This document shows positions 17,113-26,664 of a stretch of DNA of 64,000 nt, piece after piece. Origin of the DNA: Pseudalkalibacillus sp. SCS-8 (GTDB lineage Bacteria; Bacillota; Bacilli; Bacillales; Fictibacillaceae); contig NZ_CP143541.1 of the NCBI RefSeq assembly GCF_040126055.1, positions 1,488,001-1,552,000 of the forward strand, in the 5' to 3' direction. The translations under genes were made by a program, and so were the position numbers. Numbering within the stretch: position 1 is the first letter of the stretch; each line of letters starts with the position of its first letter. The notes beneath the pieces were generated by a model. That model made no database searches. It saw nothing but the letters and a program-made list of their open reading frames with translations, and was not told the origin of the DNA.

Positions 17113-18213
17113 TTGCCTAAGGCTAAGAAAGCACCAGACTTTGTATTGGTTATCGTAACTATGACGCTGCTTGCGATTGGTATTATCACGGTGTATAGTG
17201 CAAGTGCACAATGGGCTGAAATTAAGTTCGACGATTCCTTTTTCTTTGCCAAGCGTCAATTGTTATTTGCAGGGTTAGGGATTTTCGCTATGTTTTTGAT
17301 TATGCAGGTGGATTACTGGACTTGGTCTGAGTGGTCGAAGCTGCTTTTATTGGCGTGTTTCATCTTATTGATTGCTGTACTTGTACCTGGTATTGGAATG
17401 GTCAGAGGTGGAGCAAGAAGCTGGATCGGTGTCGGTGCATTTTCGATCCAGCCTTCCGAATTCACCAAACTTGCAATGATTGCATTCATGGCTAGATATC
17501 TTTCCTTGAATCAGAAGAAGATCACCTCATTCAAGAAAGGGCTTGTTCCTTCTCTTGGTGTTGTCATGTTGGCATTCGGGATGATCATGCTCCAGCCAGA
17601 TCTCGGAACGGGTGCAGTACTCGTGGGGACATGTGTTGTCATGATTTATGTGGCGGGTGCAAGGGTCAGTCATTTTATAGGCTTGGGTTTTATCGGATTA
17701 ATCGGTTTCGTCGCATTGATTATATCAGCTCCATATCGGATGAAACGGATCACCTCATTTCTTGATCCGTGGAGCGATCCTCTTGGAAGTGGCTTTCAGA
17801 TCATCCAGTCACTCTATGCAATTGGTCCGGGAGGCCTTCTAGGGTTGGGACTTGGACAGAGTAGACAGAAATTCGGTTACCTTCCAGAGCCTCAAACGGA
17901 TTTCATTTTCGCGATACTTGCAGAAGAACTTGGCTTCATCGGCGGTTCTCTCGTTTTGTTGTTATTCGGTTTGTTGCTTTGGAGAGGGATAAGGATTGCG
18001 CTCGGCGCTCCAGATTTGTTCGGAAGTCTGTTATCCATCGGGATCATCGGTATGATTGCCATCCAGGTCATGATCAACATTGGCGTTGTTACGGGTTTGA
18101 TGCCAGTCACAGGGATCACACTTCCGTTTTTGAGTTATGGTGGATCGTCATTGACCTTGATGTTGATGGCTTTGGGTGTTCTCTTGAACATAAGCCGTTA
18201 TGCCCGGTATTGA
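17113..18213 (+). CDS. spoVE: SpoVE, SEDS-family peptidoglycan polymerase for spore cortex
   Basis: Polytopic SEDS (FtsW/RodA/SpoVE) protein that partners SpoVD. 366 residues with about ten membrane segments and the motifs YSASAQWAE, GARSWIGVGAFSIQPSEF, QPDLGTG and the C-terminal LPFLSYGGSSL. The length equals B. subtilis SpoVE. A GTG at 17104 is in frame but overlaps the ribosome site; GAGGTG at 17101 is six bases from the TTG at 17113, which gives MPKAKKAPDF and is preferred. In B. subtilis murG follows; here a terminator follows instead. Vegetative FtsW must be encoded elsewhere. Confidence 0.93.
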   Translation: MPKAKKAPDFVLVIVTMTLLAIGIITVYSASAQWAEIKFDDSFFFAKRQLLFAGLGIFAMFLIMQVDYWTWSEWSKLLLLACFILLIAVLVPGIGMVRGGARSWIGVGAFSIQPSEFTKLAMIAFMARYLSLNQKKITSFKKGLVPSLGVVMLAFGMIMLQPDLGTGAVLVGTCVVMIYVAGARVSHFIGLGFIGLIGFVALIISAPYRMKRITSFLDPWSDPLGSGFQIIQSLYAIGPGGLLGLGLGQSRQKFGYLPEPQTDFIFAILAEELGFIGGSLVLLLFGLLLWRGIRIALGAPDLFGSLLSIGIIGMIAIQVMINIGVVTGLMPVTGITLPFLSYGGSSLTLMLMALGVLLNISRYARY

Positions 18214-18289
18214 TTGTAGACATTTCACCTTGATTCAATTAGACTTAAGGTGTGAGAAGGGTCTGAAGAGACCTGTATGTGAAATTCGG

Positions 18290-18316
18290 CTTGGCTGCTG
18301 CCAAGTTTATTTTTTT
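18290..18316 (+). terminator. Terminator after spoVE
   Basis: CTTGGC, loop TGCT, GCCAAG (extended by two G-U pairs at the base), then TTTATTTTTTT. It lies in the 244-base gap where murG is expected and shows that a transcript ends here. The rest of the gap has a short inverted repeat CCAGCT/AGCTGG near 18350 and no remnant of murG. Confidence 0.85.
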
Positions 18317-18457
18317 GCCCCCGTATCAACCAGTGGGGTATGTTAATACCAGCTGGCTATAGCTGGATCGTATTTATTTTACTGAAAATAACATGTTTAG
18401 CTATGGACATGGAAGGTGCATAGAATATTATAGAGTAGATAAGGTGGTGTCACTAAA

Positions 18458-19360
18458 GTGAAAGAATTGATTCATCAACTTGAAAATGCAAATGTAGGCA
18501 AGGTATCAGAGAATGAGCCTTTAGCAAAACATACAACGTTAAAGATCGGCGGTCCTGCAGATATTCTGGTGGAACCGGATTCGATTGATGATTTAAAGAC
18601 CGTCATCTCAATCGTGAAAGAGAATGATGTGAAGTGGACCGCAATTGGTCGCGGTTCGAATCTTCTCGTATCGGATAACGGAATTGAAGGGGTGGTCATC
18701 AAACTCGGAAAAGGACTGGACCATCTCGAAGAAAATGAAAGCGAAATCCGCGTAGGTGGCGGGTACTCGCTTGTGAAATTATCAACGATTATGAGTCGAA
18801 AAGGAATGGCTGGTCTCGAGTTTGCAAGTGGAATTCCGGGATCCGTCGGTGGCGCTGTATACATGAATGCAGGAGCACATGGATCGGATATGTCGAATAT
18901 TCTCAAGAAAGCCCATATCTTATTTGATGATGGGACAATGGAATGGCTGTCTTGTGATGAGATGGCATTTTCATATCGTACTTCCATCCTGCAGAGTAAG
19001 CCGGGTATCGTTCTTGAAGCAGTTCTTCAACTTCAAGAAGGGAATCGTGATGAGATTACTGCTGTCATGCAAAAGAACAAGGATTACCGAAAAGAGACAC
19101 AGCCTTGGAATCACCCATGCTGCGGCAGTGTTTTCCGAAACCCACTGCCGAATTACGCCGGACAGCTAATTGAAAGCTCAGGATTGAAAGGGAAGACGAT
19201 CGGCGGAGCACAGATTTCTGACATGCATGCCAATTTCATCGTGAATATCGGAGATGCTAAAGCACAGGATGTACTTGATTTGATCGACCTTGTCAAAGCG
19301 ACAATTAAAGAAAAACACAACATCAATATGGAAACAGAAGTGGAAATGATCGGGCGGTGA
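18458..19360 (+). CDS. murB: UDP-N-acetylenolpyruvoylglucosamine reductase
   Basis: FAD/NADPH enzyme that reduces UDP-GlcNAc-enolpyruvate to UDP-MurNAc. 300 residues with the FAD site [10 protein letters not shown] near residue 64, [20 protein letters not shown] near 127, and the catalytic serine region CCGSVFRNP, typical of type II MurB. GTG start with AAGGTGGTG eight bases upstream. It follows spoVE after a terminator, so it needs its own promoter. CATAGAAT at 18420 resembles a sigma-E -10 but has no convincing -35. Confidence 0.95.
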   Translation: MKELIHQLENANVGKVSENEPLAKHTTLKIGGPADILVEPDSIDDLKTVISIVKENDVKWTAIGRGSNLLVSDNGIEGVVIKLGKGLDHLEENESEIRVGGGYSLVKLSTIMSRKGMAGLEFASGIPGSVGGAVYMNAGAHGSDMSNILKKAHILFDDGTMEWLSCDEMAFSYRTSILQSKPGIVLEAVLQLQEGNRDEITAVMQKNKDYRKETQPWNHPCCGSVFRNPLPNYAGQLIESSGLKGKTIGGAQISDMHANFIVNIGDAKAQDVLDLIDLVKATIKEKHNINMETEVEMIGR

Positions 19361-19432
19361 TATCCAGCTGAAGATGGGCAAATAAAAAAGGAAAAAGGAT
19401 GCACAAAGTTGGATTAAAGTTCCATTTTATTA

Positions 19433-19441
19433 TGCTATAAT
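19433..19441 (+). promoter_or_regulatory. Extended -10 promoter before divIB
   Basis: TGCTATAAT is a perfect TGnTATAAT. The -35 is poor at normal spacing (ATTAAA at 17). It would start a transcript of divIB and the genes after it, about 110 bases upstream of the divIB start codon. Confidence 0.6.
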
Positions 19442-19494
19442 ACATCTAAATCGTTGTGTTCATGAAGATGTTAGAGTGGACATGGTAATGTATG

Positions 19495-19521
19495 AACGGC
19501 ATAGAAACGTTATGCCGTTTT
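19495..19521 (+). other. Hairpin in the divIB leader, possible attenuator
   Basis: AACGGCATA, loop GAAACGT, TATGCCGTT: a perfect 9-bp stem followed by only four T in a pyrimidine-rich run. It lies between the extended -10 promoter and the divIB start, where it could act as a weak terminator or stabilise the 5' end. Confidence 0.4.
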
Positions 19522-19557
19522 CACTCTTTCTTGTCCTCGATAAATGGAGGAACGCCT

Positions 19558-20340
19558 ATGGAAAACAAAAAAATTACAACTCTAGAAGATCGTATTCCGA
19601 AATTGAAGGAGCAGCGGAAGCAAAAGGCCAACCGCAGAATGATCTTTTATGTTTCCTTTTTCTTTCTCCTTATCCTTGTCATCGTTTATTTCCAGTCACC
19701 GTTGAGCCATGTGAAATGGATTGAGATCAAGGGGAACGAGGTCATTGCTGAGGAAAAGATCCGCTCACAAATCGATGTGACCACGGAAACGAGCTATTGG
19801 TCCGTCGAGCCTGAAGCTGTCGAAGCAGATATTGAGAAACTTGTCCAAGTTCAATCTGTACAAGTCGATAAGGTGTTCCCTAACAAAATCGTCATCAAAA
19901 TCTCCGAATTCGATAAGGTTGCTTTCCTTGAAAAAGACGGGGCCTATTTTCCATTGCTCCAAAACGGTAAATCACTACCGAAGATATCAGCATCGACTGT
20001 GCCGACAAACGCACCGATTCTCGTCCGATGGGGAAAAGAAGAATTGATCGAGTCGATGGCCAATGAGTTGAACCTGTTATCAGAAAGCATTCGTATTCGT
20101 ATATCCGAAATTCATCATGTACCTCAAGAAAATGATGAAAAACAGATTGTCCTCTACATGAATGATGGCTACGAAGTTCATTCAAGGATTGAAAATTTTG
20201 CTGAATATATGGAATACTACCCTTCTATCATTGATAAGCTTGATGGAAACAGGGAAGGAATCATATATATATCGGATTCACCACGATTTGAGCCTTTTGA
20301 ACAGGAGGAAGGGAAGGGAAAAGCAAAGAATGAAAATTAG
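19558..20340 (+). CDS. divIB: Cell division protein DivIB (FtsQ)
   Basis: Bitopic septal protein with a POTRA domain. 260 residues: basic cytoplasmic N-terminus (KLKEQRKQKANRRM), membrane segment about 30-50, then a FtsQ/POTRA region beginning SHVKWIEIKGNEVI. ATG 19558 has GGAGG seven bases away; the frame is open for 22 more codons upstream through the leader hairpin, which is rejected. The end overlaps ylxW by 11 bases. Works with FtsL and DivIC to activate septal synthesis. Confidence 0.93.
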   Translation: MENKKITTLEDRIPKLKEQRKQKANRRMIFYVSFFFLLILVIVYFQSPLSHVKWIEIKGNEVIAEEKIRSQIDVTTETSYWSVEPEAVEADIEKLVQVQSVQVDKVFPNKIVIKISEFDKVAFLEKDGAYFPLLQNGKSLPKISASTVPTNAPILVRWGKEELIESMANELNLLSESIRIRISEIHHVPQENDEKQIVLYMNDGYEVHSRIENFAEYMEYYPSIIDKLDGNREGIIYISDSPRFEPFEQEEGKGKAKNEN

Positions 20341-21025
20341 AGGGAAATATGTAATCTACTCACTTGTTTTACTCGTTACCGGTTTCATGATTTCCTTTTC
20401 CTATCACTATGCTGAACAAGAAAGAAAACATCCTACGAATGATCAGTGGAAGCGGGAGAACCAATTACGCTCATCCATTTTATCCATACAAAAAGAGAAT
20501 CGATCGCTTCAGAAAGATCTTGAAAAAGCTCAGTCGATTGTTTCAAAGATGGAAGAGAAACTTGCCAATCAAGAAAAGAAGTCTTTCAATCTGGTGGAAG
20601 AAGTGAAAAAAATGCGGAAGGTTGTGGGACAAGTCCCTGTAAAAGGTCAAGGAATCGTCGTATCCCTTGAAGATCGTTCTTACATACCTGCAACTGAAAA
20701 CCCGAATGATTACATCGTTCATGAAGAACATATCCGTATGGTGATACATGAACTTTATGTTACAGGGGCAGAGGCCGTTGCCATCAATGGGCAAAGGATT
20801 TCTCACACCTCTTATATCAATTGCGTCGGACCTGTGGTCAATGTAGACGGCATTAAGCATCCTGCCCCTTTTGTCATCTCTGCAATCGGCGATCCGGATA
20901 TACTATGGAATTCTCTCAATCTCTCAGGTAATATCACTGATCAATTGGTGGATGATGGAATAGAGGTTCGTATGGAAAAGGAAGTAAACATTGAACTACC
21001 TCCATTCATCGCCCGGGAAGGATGA
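20330..21025 (+). CDS. ylxW: DUF881 family protein YlxW
   Basis: 231 residues: one N-terminal membrane segment (about 5-24), a coiled coil about 30-85, and the extracytoplasmic DUF881 domain with GQGIVVSLEDRS and INGQRISHTSYINCVGPV. Start ATG 20330 sits in the end of divIB after AGGAGGAAGGG. Function unknown; always between divIB and ftsA in Bacillus. A paralogue follows directly. Confidence 0.9.
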   Translation: MKIRGKYVIYSLVLLVTGFMISFSYHYAEQERKHPTNDQWKRENQLRSSILSIQKENRSLQKDLEKAQSIVSKMEEKLANQEKKSFNLVEEVKKMRKVVGQVPVKGQGIVVSLEDRSYIPATENPNDYIVHEEHIRMVIHELYVTGAEAVAINGQRISHTSYINCVGPVVNVDGIKHPAPFVISAIGDPDILWNSLNLSGNITDQLVDDGIEVRMEKEVNIELPPFIAREG

Positions 21026-21034
21026 CCACCAACT

Positions 21035-21736
21035 ATGCGTAGACCACTCATACTCACAATAACGACAATCATTCTCGGTTTTATGCTCGCTGTCCAATTT
21101 CAGACAACCAGGGAACCGATCGTGAGAGATACGAGAGATATTTGGGAATTGAGGCAAGACCTTGAATATCAAAAGAAGCTCCAACAGGAACTTTACAATG
21201 AAATTGCGAAGTATGAACAATTGATTGACGAGTATTCGAAAGAAAACGCTGAATCTCAGGTGAAAGCGTTGGAAAAAACGTTGGAAGAGTTGAAAAAAGA
21301 TGCGGGTTTAACGAAGGTTAGCGGTCATGGAATCATTCTGACAATCGAACCATTATTAAACGATGAAAATTTAGCAGGTAATGAAGTTCCACGTTTACAG
21401 CCTGAACTGCTTCGTCGTTTGTTGAATGAGGTGAACACCTATGGTGCGGATGAGATAGCGATTGATGGAAAGCGAATCATCAATACGTCTCCTATTCGTG
21501 AAGTAAATGGTAAAACGTATGTCAATGATGAACCGCTATCTCCTTTCCCAATCGAAATCAAAATCCTCTCCAAAGATTCCAACCGGTTACATACTGAGAT
21601 GGTTACTTCTCAATCAGGAGAAGAGTTTGCACGTGAAAACCTATTGTTGACATCTGAGTTGGTGGATAATGTGACTGTTCCGCCATATCAGGATCAAATT
21701 CGGGTGAAATACATGGAAGAGAAGGGGGATTCTTGA
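21035..21736 (+). CDS. ylxX: DUF881 family protein YlxX
   Basis: 233 residues, paralogous to the preceding gene: N-terminal membrane segment about 4-22, coiled coil about 35-90, DUF881 core with GHGIILTIEP and IAIDGKRIINTSPIREV. Nine bases after ylxW, one base before sbp. Function unknown; the tandem DUF881 pair suggests a heteromeric membrane complex near the divisome, which is inference. Confidence 0.9.
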   Translation: MRRPLILTITTIILGFMLAVQFQTTREPIVRDTRDIWELRQDLEYQKKLQQELYNEIAKYEQLIDEYSKENAESQVKALEKTLEELKKDAGLTKVSGHGIILTIEPLLNDENLAGNEVPRLQPELLRRLLNEVNTYGADEIAIDGKRIINTSPIREVNGKTYVNDEPLSPFPIEIKILSKDSNRLHTEMVTSQSGEEFARENLLLTSELVDNVTVPPYQDQIRVKYMEEKGDS

Positions 21737-21737
21737 T

Positions 21738-22097
21738 ATGTGGTTACCTGTTGTAGGATTATTGATTGGCCTCCTTCTTGGATTCATGTCAGACTTGCGT
21801 ATTCCAGATGAATATTCAAGCTACTTATCCATTGCAGTTCTCGCTGCATTAGATACTTTGTTCGGAGGGATCCGTGCCCAATTGCAAAAAACCTTCGATG
21901 ACAAAGTATTTGTAACAGGGTTCTTTTTTAATATTTTGCTTGCAGCAGGTTTAGCTTTTCTAGGTGTCCATCTTGGTGTAGACTTGTATTTAGCTGCCAT
22001 TTTTGCATTCGGTGTAAGGCTTTTCAACAATATTGCAGTCATTCGACGATTGATCCTTTCAAAGAGTACGAAAGTGGATGGAGCAGAGAGAAATTAA
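21738..22097 (+). CDS. sbp: Small basic protein Sbp (DUF1290)
   Basis: 119 residues with hydrophobic segments at about 2-18, 28-43 and 56-100. The stretch AVLAALDTLFGGIRAQL and the ending FNNIAVIRRLIL are typical of the DUF1290 Sbp family found upstream of ftsA. RBS GGGGGA in the end of ylxX. Function unknown. Confidence 0.9.
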   Translation: MWLPVVGLLIGLLLGFMSDLRIPDEYSSYLSIAVLAALDTLFGGIRAQLQKTFDDKVFVTGFFFNILLAAGLAFLGVHLGVDLYLAAIFAFGVRLFNNIAVIRRLILSKSTKVDGAERN

Positions 22098-22118
22098 CGC
22101 AAAAAACTTGTAAAAAAT

Positions 22119-22147
22119 AAAGGGAATGCTTGTTTGATGTTGAATAC
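22119..22147 (+). promoter_or_regulatory. Sigma-H-type promoter of ftsA-ftsZ
   Basis: AAAGGGAAT, 11 bases, GTTGAATAC fits the sigma-H pattern RnAGGAwWW-N11/12-RnnGAAT with one mismatch in the -35 and the GAAT core intact. In B. subtilis a sigma-H promoter raises FtsAZ for polar septation, so the placement 130 bases before ftsA is expected. Confidence 0.65.
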
Positions 22148-22276
22148 ATTCCTTAAATACGGTTTTAAAGGGCAATAAGGCTTAAAACCTGCATAATTTC
22201 GTTGGAATTATGAGTGAAATAATGGACAATGTAATCATTCAAGTAAGAGTCGATAAATTAAGGGAGGTGCCAAAGA

Positions 22277-23557
22277 ATGAACAGCAGCGAAGTTTTAATT
22301 AGCTTAGACATCGGTACATCCAATATTAAAGTGATAATCGGAGAAATGTCTGATGAGTCCTTTAATGTCATTGGAGTAGGAAACGAGAAATCAGAAGGTA
22401 TCAAAAAAGGTTCGATCGTTGATATTGATGAAACTGTTCGTTCAATAAAAAAAGCTGTTGAACAAGCCGAAAGAATGGTAGGAGTCAAAGTGAATTCCGT
22501 CATTGTAGGAATTACCGGAAATCATGTCCAACTCCAGCCTTGTCACGGTGTTGTTGCCGTATCAAGTGAAGATCGTGAAATTCGTGATGAAGATATAACA
22601 AGAGTAATAGATGCTGCTCAGGTCATGTCCATACCTCCAGAGAGGGAAATCATCGATGTCATTCCAAGAGAGTTTGTCGTTGATGGACTTGGTGAAATCA
22701 ACGATCCGAGAGGAATGATCGGGGTAAGACTTGAAATGGAAGGTATCTTGATTACTGGATCGAAGACGATTTTACATAATATTCTTAGGTGCGTAGAACG
22801 AGCCGGGCTTGAAGTAGCAGATATTTGTCTGCAGCCCCTGGCGGCTGGAACCGTCGCTTTGAACAAAGATGAACGTAATCTAGGTGTGGCCTTAGTCGAT
22901 ATGGGAGCAGGTTCTACCACGTTGACAGTATTTGACCAGGGCTCCATTCAATTTACGAAAGTGCTTCCAATCGGGGGAGACTTTGTTACTAAAGATATTT
23001 CAATTGGTCTTAGAACGACCACAGAAGATGCTGAACGTGTTAAAGTTAAACATGGACATGCATTCATCGACAATGCATCAGATGAAGAGACGTTTGAAGT
23101 TGCTCGTATTGGGTCTTCGAACGAACAACAATTCTCTCAGTATGAGCTAGCTCATATCATCGAGCCAAGGATGGAGGAGATTTTCGGCTTAGTCTTAGAA
23201 GAGCTCCATCGTAATGGATACCAGGAACTGGCCGGTGGATTCGTGCTCACGGGAGGCGTCGTTGCAATGCCAGGTGTACTGGAATTGGCAAGGGACGTCC
23301 TTAACCAGAATGTGAGGATTTCGATGCCAGATTATATTGGTGTTCGTGAAGCTCAATATACGACTGGCGTAGGATTGATACAATTCACCTACAAAAATGT
23401 CAAAGTGCAAGGTAAGGAAGTCGCAGCTTCCATTGCAGAAGATCATGTAGAAGAACAACCAGCTAAAAAACGAAGAAATACGGATCAGAGGGTAGAAAAA
23501 GAGAAACCAGGTGTAAAGAATAAAATGAAAGAATGGTTCGGAACATTCTTCGAATAA
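22277..23557 (+). CDS. ftsA: Cell division protein FtsA
   Basis: Actin-like ATPase that tethers FtsZ to the membrane. 426 residues; phosphate-1 loop SLDIGTSNIKVIIGE near residue 9, SHS2-type insertion, phosphate-2 VDMGAGSTTLTVF near 208, and a C-terminal amphipathic helix KMKEWFGTFF that binds the membrane after a charged linker. GGGAGGTG ribosome site. A sigma-H-like promoter lies upstream; ftsZ follows after 40 bases. Confidence 0.97.
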   Translation: MNSSEVLISLDIGTSNIKVIIGEMSDESFNVIGVGNEKSEGIKKGSIVDIDETVRSIKKAVEQAERMVGVKVNSVIVGITGNHVQLQPCHGVVAVSSEDREIRDEDITRVIDAAQVMSIPPEREIIDVIPREFVVDGLGEINDPRGMIGVRLEMEGILITGSKTILHNILRCVERAGLEVADICLQPLAAGTVALNKDERNLGVALVDMGAGSTTLTVFDQGSIQFTKVLPIGGDFVTKDISIGLRTTTEDAERVKVKHGHAFIDNASDEETFEVARIGSSNEQQFSQYELAHIIEPRMEEIFGLVLEELHRNGYQELAGGFVLTGGVVAMPGVLELARDVLNQNVRISMPDYIGVREAQYTTGVGLIQFTYKNVKVQGKEVAASIAEDHVEEQPAKKRRNTDQRVEKEKPGVKNKMKEWFGTFFE

Positions 23558-23597
23558 GCCCTCATGAGAGAAAACCAGTAGATTAGGAGGATCGCAA

Positions 23598-24752
23598 ATG
23601 CTAGAGTTTGATATGAATATGGATGGCCTCGCAAAGATTAAAGTGATCGGTGTCGGCGGTGGAGGTAGTAATGCTGTCAATCGAATGATTGAAAACAATG
23701 TACAAGGTGTCGAATTCATCGCCGTCAATACAGATGCACAAGCTCTCAACCTCTCAAAGGCTGAGGTTAAGATGCAAATTGGGTCGAAATTGACAAGAGG
23801 ATTAGGTGCTGGAGCAAACCCTGATATCGGTAAGAAAGCAGCCGAAGAGAGCAAAGAACAGATTGAAGAAGCTCTTGAAGGTGCTGATATGGTATTTGTC
23901 ACTGCTGGAATGGGCGGCGGTACAGGTACAGGAGCTGCACCAGTCATTGCTGAAATTGCAAAGGAAATCGGTGCATTGACCGTCGGTGTCGTAACACGTC
24001 CATTTACTTTCGAAGGAAGAAAGCGCTCTACACATGCAGTGGGCGGGATTGAAACCTTGAAGGAAAAAGTCGACACGTTGATTGTCATCCCGAATGATCG
24101 TCTATTAGAGATTGTTGATAAGAATACACCTATGCTGGAAGCCTTCCGTGAAGCGGATAACGTTCTTCGCCAAGGTGTACAAGGCATTTCGGACTTGATC
24201 GCTGTTCCAGGATTGATCAACCTCGATTTCGCTGATGTGAAAACGATCATGACATCAAAAGGTTCAGCACTGATGGGAATCGGTGTTGCTGCTGGAGAAA
24301 ACAGAGCTACGGATGCCGCGAAGAAAGCCATTTCCAGTCCTTTACTTGAAACATCCATTGATGGTGCCAAAGGCGTGTTGATGAACATCACGGGTGGATC
24401 CAATCTGAGCCTTTATGAAGTGAATGAGGCTGCAGATATCGTATCCTCTGCATCTGATGAGGATGTGAATATGATCTTCGGTTCCGTCATCAATGAAGAC
24501 TTGAAGGATGAGATCCTCGTTACGGTCATTGCAACTGGATTTGATGAGGTCCAAGGACAAAGCAAACCTCAACAACAACGACCGAAGTCAAACGTGAATA
24601 ATCAGCAGAGCCAACCCTCTGCACAAAAGCCTCGTGAAGAACAGCCAAGACAGCAAGAGAGCCAACGATCATCCAATTCGTCTCCTCAGACGGATATCAA
24701 TGATACGCTCGACATCCCGGCATTCCTCAGAAACAGGAACCGCCGTCGATAA
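23598..24752 (+). CDS. ftsZ: Cell division protein FtsZ
   Basis: Tubulin-like GTPase forming the Z-ring. 384 residues: [13 protein letters not shown] at 18-30, tubulin signature GGGTGTG at 107-113, a Gln/Ser/Pro-rich linker about 320-365, and the conserved C-terminal peptide [16 protein letters not shown] that binds FtsA and SepF. AGGAGG ribosome site. Followed by a strong terminator. Confidence 0.98.
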   Translation: MLEFDMNMDGLAKIKVIGVGGGGSNAVNRMIENNVQGVEFIAVNTDAQALNLSKAEVKMQIGSKLTRGLGAGANPDIGKKAAEESKEQIEEALEGADMVFVTAGMGGGTGTGAAPVIAEIAKEIGALTVGVVTRPFTFEGRKRSTHAVGGIETLKEKVDTLIVIPNDRLLEIVDKNTPMLEAFREADNVLRQGVQGISDLIAVPGLINLDFADVKTIMTSKGSALMGIGVAAGENRATDAAKKAISSPLLETSIDGAKGVLMNITGGSNLSLYEVNEAADIVSSASDEDVNMIFGSVINEDLKDEILVTVIATGFDEVQGQSKPQQQRPKSNVNNQQSQPSAQKPREEQPRQQESQRSSNSSPQTDINDTLDIPAFLRNRNRRR

Positions 24753-24767
24753 ACACAAGAAGTTTAG

Positions 24768-24798
24768 AGCTGACACAAGTTATGTGTCAGCTTTTTTT
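24768..24798 (+). terminator. Terminator after ftsZ
   Basis: AGCTGACAC, loop AAGTTAT, GTGTCAGCT: a perfect 9-bp stem running into seven T. It ends the ftsAZ transcript ahead of spoIIGA. Confidence 0.93.
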
Positions 24799-24840
24799 AT
24801 TGATCATTGATTCGTGAGATTCATTCTCCCTTTCTATCCA

Positions 24841-24927
24841 CCGACAAAACCCCTCTCCTTTTTGCAAAATTAATGGGTCGTACACCCTATAAACCGACAG
24901 ACAATCATAAATGCCTTACGCTATACT
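24841..24927 (+). promoter_or_regulatory. spoIIG-type promoter with 22-bp spacing and Spo0A-like boxes
   Basis: CCGACA (24894-24899), a 22-base spacer and TATACT (24922-24927). The B. subtilis spoIIG promoter is a sigma-A promoter with exactly this abnormal 22-bp spacing, activated by Spo0A~P. CCGACA matches 4 of 6 of TTGACA and also 5 of 7 of the reversed 0A box TTCGACA. A second CCGACA is at 24841 and TTTTTGCAAAA at about 24860 also resembles the box. Confidence 0.65.
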
Positions 24928-24961
24928 GAATGCAACGTTCCACTATAGAAAGGAGCAGCCA

Positions 24962-25885
24962 ATGACGATATACTTGGATGTCATTTGGTTTCTTAATTTC
25001 TGTATCGATTTTTTATTATTATGGTTGACTGCAGTCATATTGAAAAGGCATATAACGCTCGGAAAACTATTTACTGGTGCATTCGTAGGTTCTTTATATG
25101 TATTGTTTCTATTTATGAATACTGACCTCGTCTATCATCCCGTCGTTAAATTCATCTATTCTGTCATCATCATTTTCATAACATTCGGTTATAAGCGTTT
25201 CACTTATTTTGTAAAAGGTCTATTCATGTTTTACTTTTCAACGTTCATTACAGGAGGTGGAATATTAGGTGCGCACTATTTCCTTCAAACAGAGGCGCAA
25301 TTCACTGACAATGTATTGACAACCCGCTCTACCGGAATGGGAGACCCAATAAGCTGGTTGTTTGTCGTCCTTATGATTCCTTTTATGATTTATTTTACGA
25401 AGCGTAGAATCGGTGATGTTGTTGTACGCAAGCTCAAGTATGATCAAGTTTTGAAATTCGAATTGAAAATCGGTTCGATTACATTGCACGGGCATGGCCT
25501 ATTGGACAGTGGAAATCAATTACATGATCCGATATCAAAATCACCTGTATTAATATTGGACGTGGCTGAATTTAGAGATCAACTTCCAGAAGAAGTCGTC
25601 AAGCATACAGATTATATGGATGCAATCGGCCAAATGGATAATGATACAAATCCATGGATGGACCGGATGCGAATCATCCCTTATCGTGCCGTCGGCAGCT
25701 CCAATCAATTCCTCATGGGTGTTAAAGCGGATCAAATTCAAATTTGGGAGCAAGGGATAAAGTATGAGACCAGCAATGTCATTGTCGGTCTTTCCTTCAC
25801 AAATATTTCAGGGGAAGGGGAATATCAAGCAATTCTTCATCCGAAAATGCTTGCTGATTCTACTGTGACATCTTCGGCCTCATAA
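24962..25885 (+). CDS. spoIIGA: Sporulation sigma-E factor-processing peptidase SpoIIGA
   Basis: Membrane-bound aspartic protease that cleaves pro-sigma-E when signalled by forespore SpoIIR. 307 residues: five hydrophobic segments in residues 1-147, then a cytoplasmic protease domain with DSGN at 182-185 (Asp182 corresponds to catalytic Asp183 of B. subtilis). Start MTIYLDVIW at ATG 24962 after AAGGAG; the frame is open 17 codons upstream into the promoter. Cotranscribed with sigE, its substrate. Confidence 0.95.
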   Translation: MTIYLDVIWFLNFCIDFLLLWLTAVILKRHITLGKLFTGAFVGSLYVLFLFMNTDLVYHPVVKFIYSVIIIFITFGYKRFTYFVKGLFMFYFSTFITGGGILGAHYFLQTEAQFTDNVLTTRSTGMGDPISWLFVVLMIPFMIYFTKRRIGDVVVRKLKYDQVLKFELKIGSITLHGHGLLDSGNQLHDPISKSPVLILDVAEFRDQLPEEVVKHTDYMDAIGQMDNDTNPWMDRMRIIPYRAVGSSNQFLMGVKADQIQIWEQGIKYETSNVIVGLSFTNISGEGEYQAILHPKMLADSTVTSSAS

Positions 25886-25914
25886 GAAAATCCAAAAACA
25901 GAGGAGGATATGGA

Positions 25915-26634
25915 ATGACGAAGCTAAAACTTCGATTGACATTAATATGGTATAAGCTTTTGATCAAACTGGGTGTGAAGACAGAAGAGATCTATTACAT
26001 AGGCGGAAACGAGGCTCTGCCTTCCCCCTTATCAAAAGACGAGGAAGCCTTGCTTCTGAAGAAATTGCCTAAAGGGGATAAAGCAGCCAGAGCGGTCTTG
26101 ATTGAGCGGAATTTAAGGCTTGTCGTTTATATCGCACGTAAATTCGAAAATACGGGGATCAACATTGAGGACCTCATCAGTATCGGTACAATCGGACTGA
26201 TTAAAGCGGTGAATACATTTAATCCAGAAAAGAAAATTAAGCTTGCAACCTATGCTTCACGCTGTATCGAGAATGAAATCCTGATGTATCTGAGACGCAA
26301 TAATAAGACCCGTTCTGAGGTATCCTTCGACGAGCCTTTGAATGTGGATTGGGACGGGAATGAGCTTTTATTGTCAGATGTACTAGGTACTGAAGAAGAT
26401 ATCATTACGAGAGACATCGAAGCGAGTGTCGATCGGAAATTGCTCGTCAAAGCCCTTTATTCCTTATCACCAAGGGAAAAGCAAATCATGGAACTGAGAT
26501 TCGGTCTTGCTGGTGGAGAGGAGAAAACCCAAAAGGATGTTGCAGATTTATTAGGGATTTCCCAATCTTATATTTCAAGGCTTGAAAAGCGGATCATTAA
26601 ACGATTGCAGAAAGAATTCAACAAGATGATGTAA
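25915..26634 (+). CDS. sigE: RNA polymerase sporulation sigma-E factor (pro-sigma-E)
   Basis: Mother-cell sigma factor. 239 residues, the same length as B. subtilis. The N-terminal pro-sequence, about 27 residues ([20 protein letters not shown]...), is amphipathic and holds the protein at the membrane until SpoIIGA cleaves near EEIYYIGG. Region 2 shows [18 protein letters not shown] and the DNA-melting helix, and region 4 has [27 protein letters not shown]. Confidence 0.97.
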   Translation: MTKLKLRLTLIWYKLLIKLGVKTEEIYYIGGNEALPSPLSKDEEALLLKKLPKGDKAARAVLIERNLRLVVYIARKFENTGINIEDLISIGTIGLIKAVNTFNPEKKIKLATYASRCIENEILMYLRRNNKTRSEVSFDEPLNVDWDGNELLLSDVLGTEEDIITRDIEASVDRKLLVKALYSLSPREKQIMELRFGLAGGEEKTQKDVADLLGISQSYISRLEKRIIKRLQKEFNKMM

Positions 26635-26664
26635 CACGATTACGAAGACAATTTCAAAGCTTGT

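Noticed and set aside
23195..24403. 402-codon open frame on the minus strand across ftsA/ftsZ
   Set aside because: It is antisense to two certain genes, its translation is serine/proline-rich with no domain, and it has no ribosome site; it is a codon-bias shadow.
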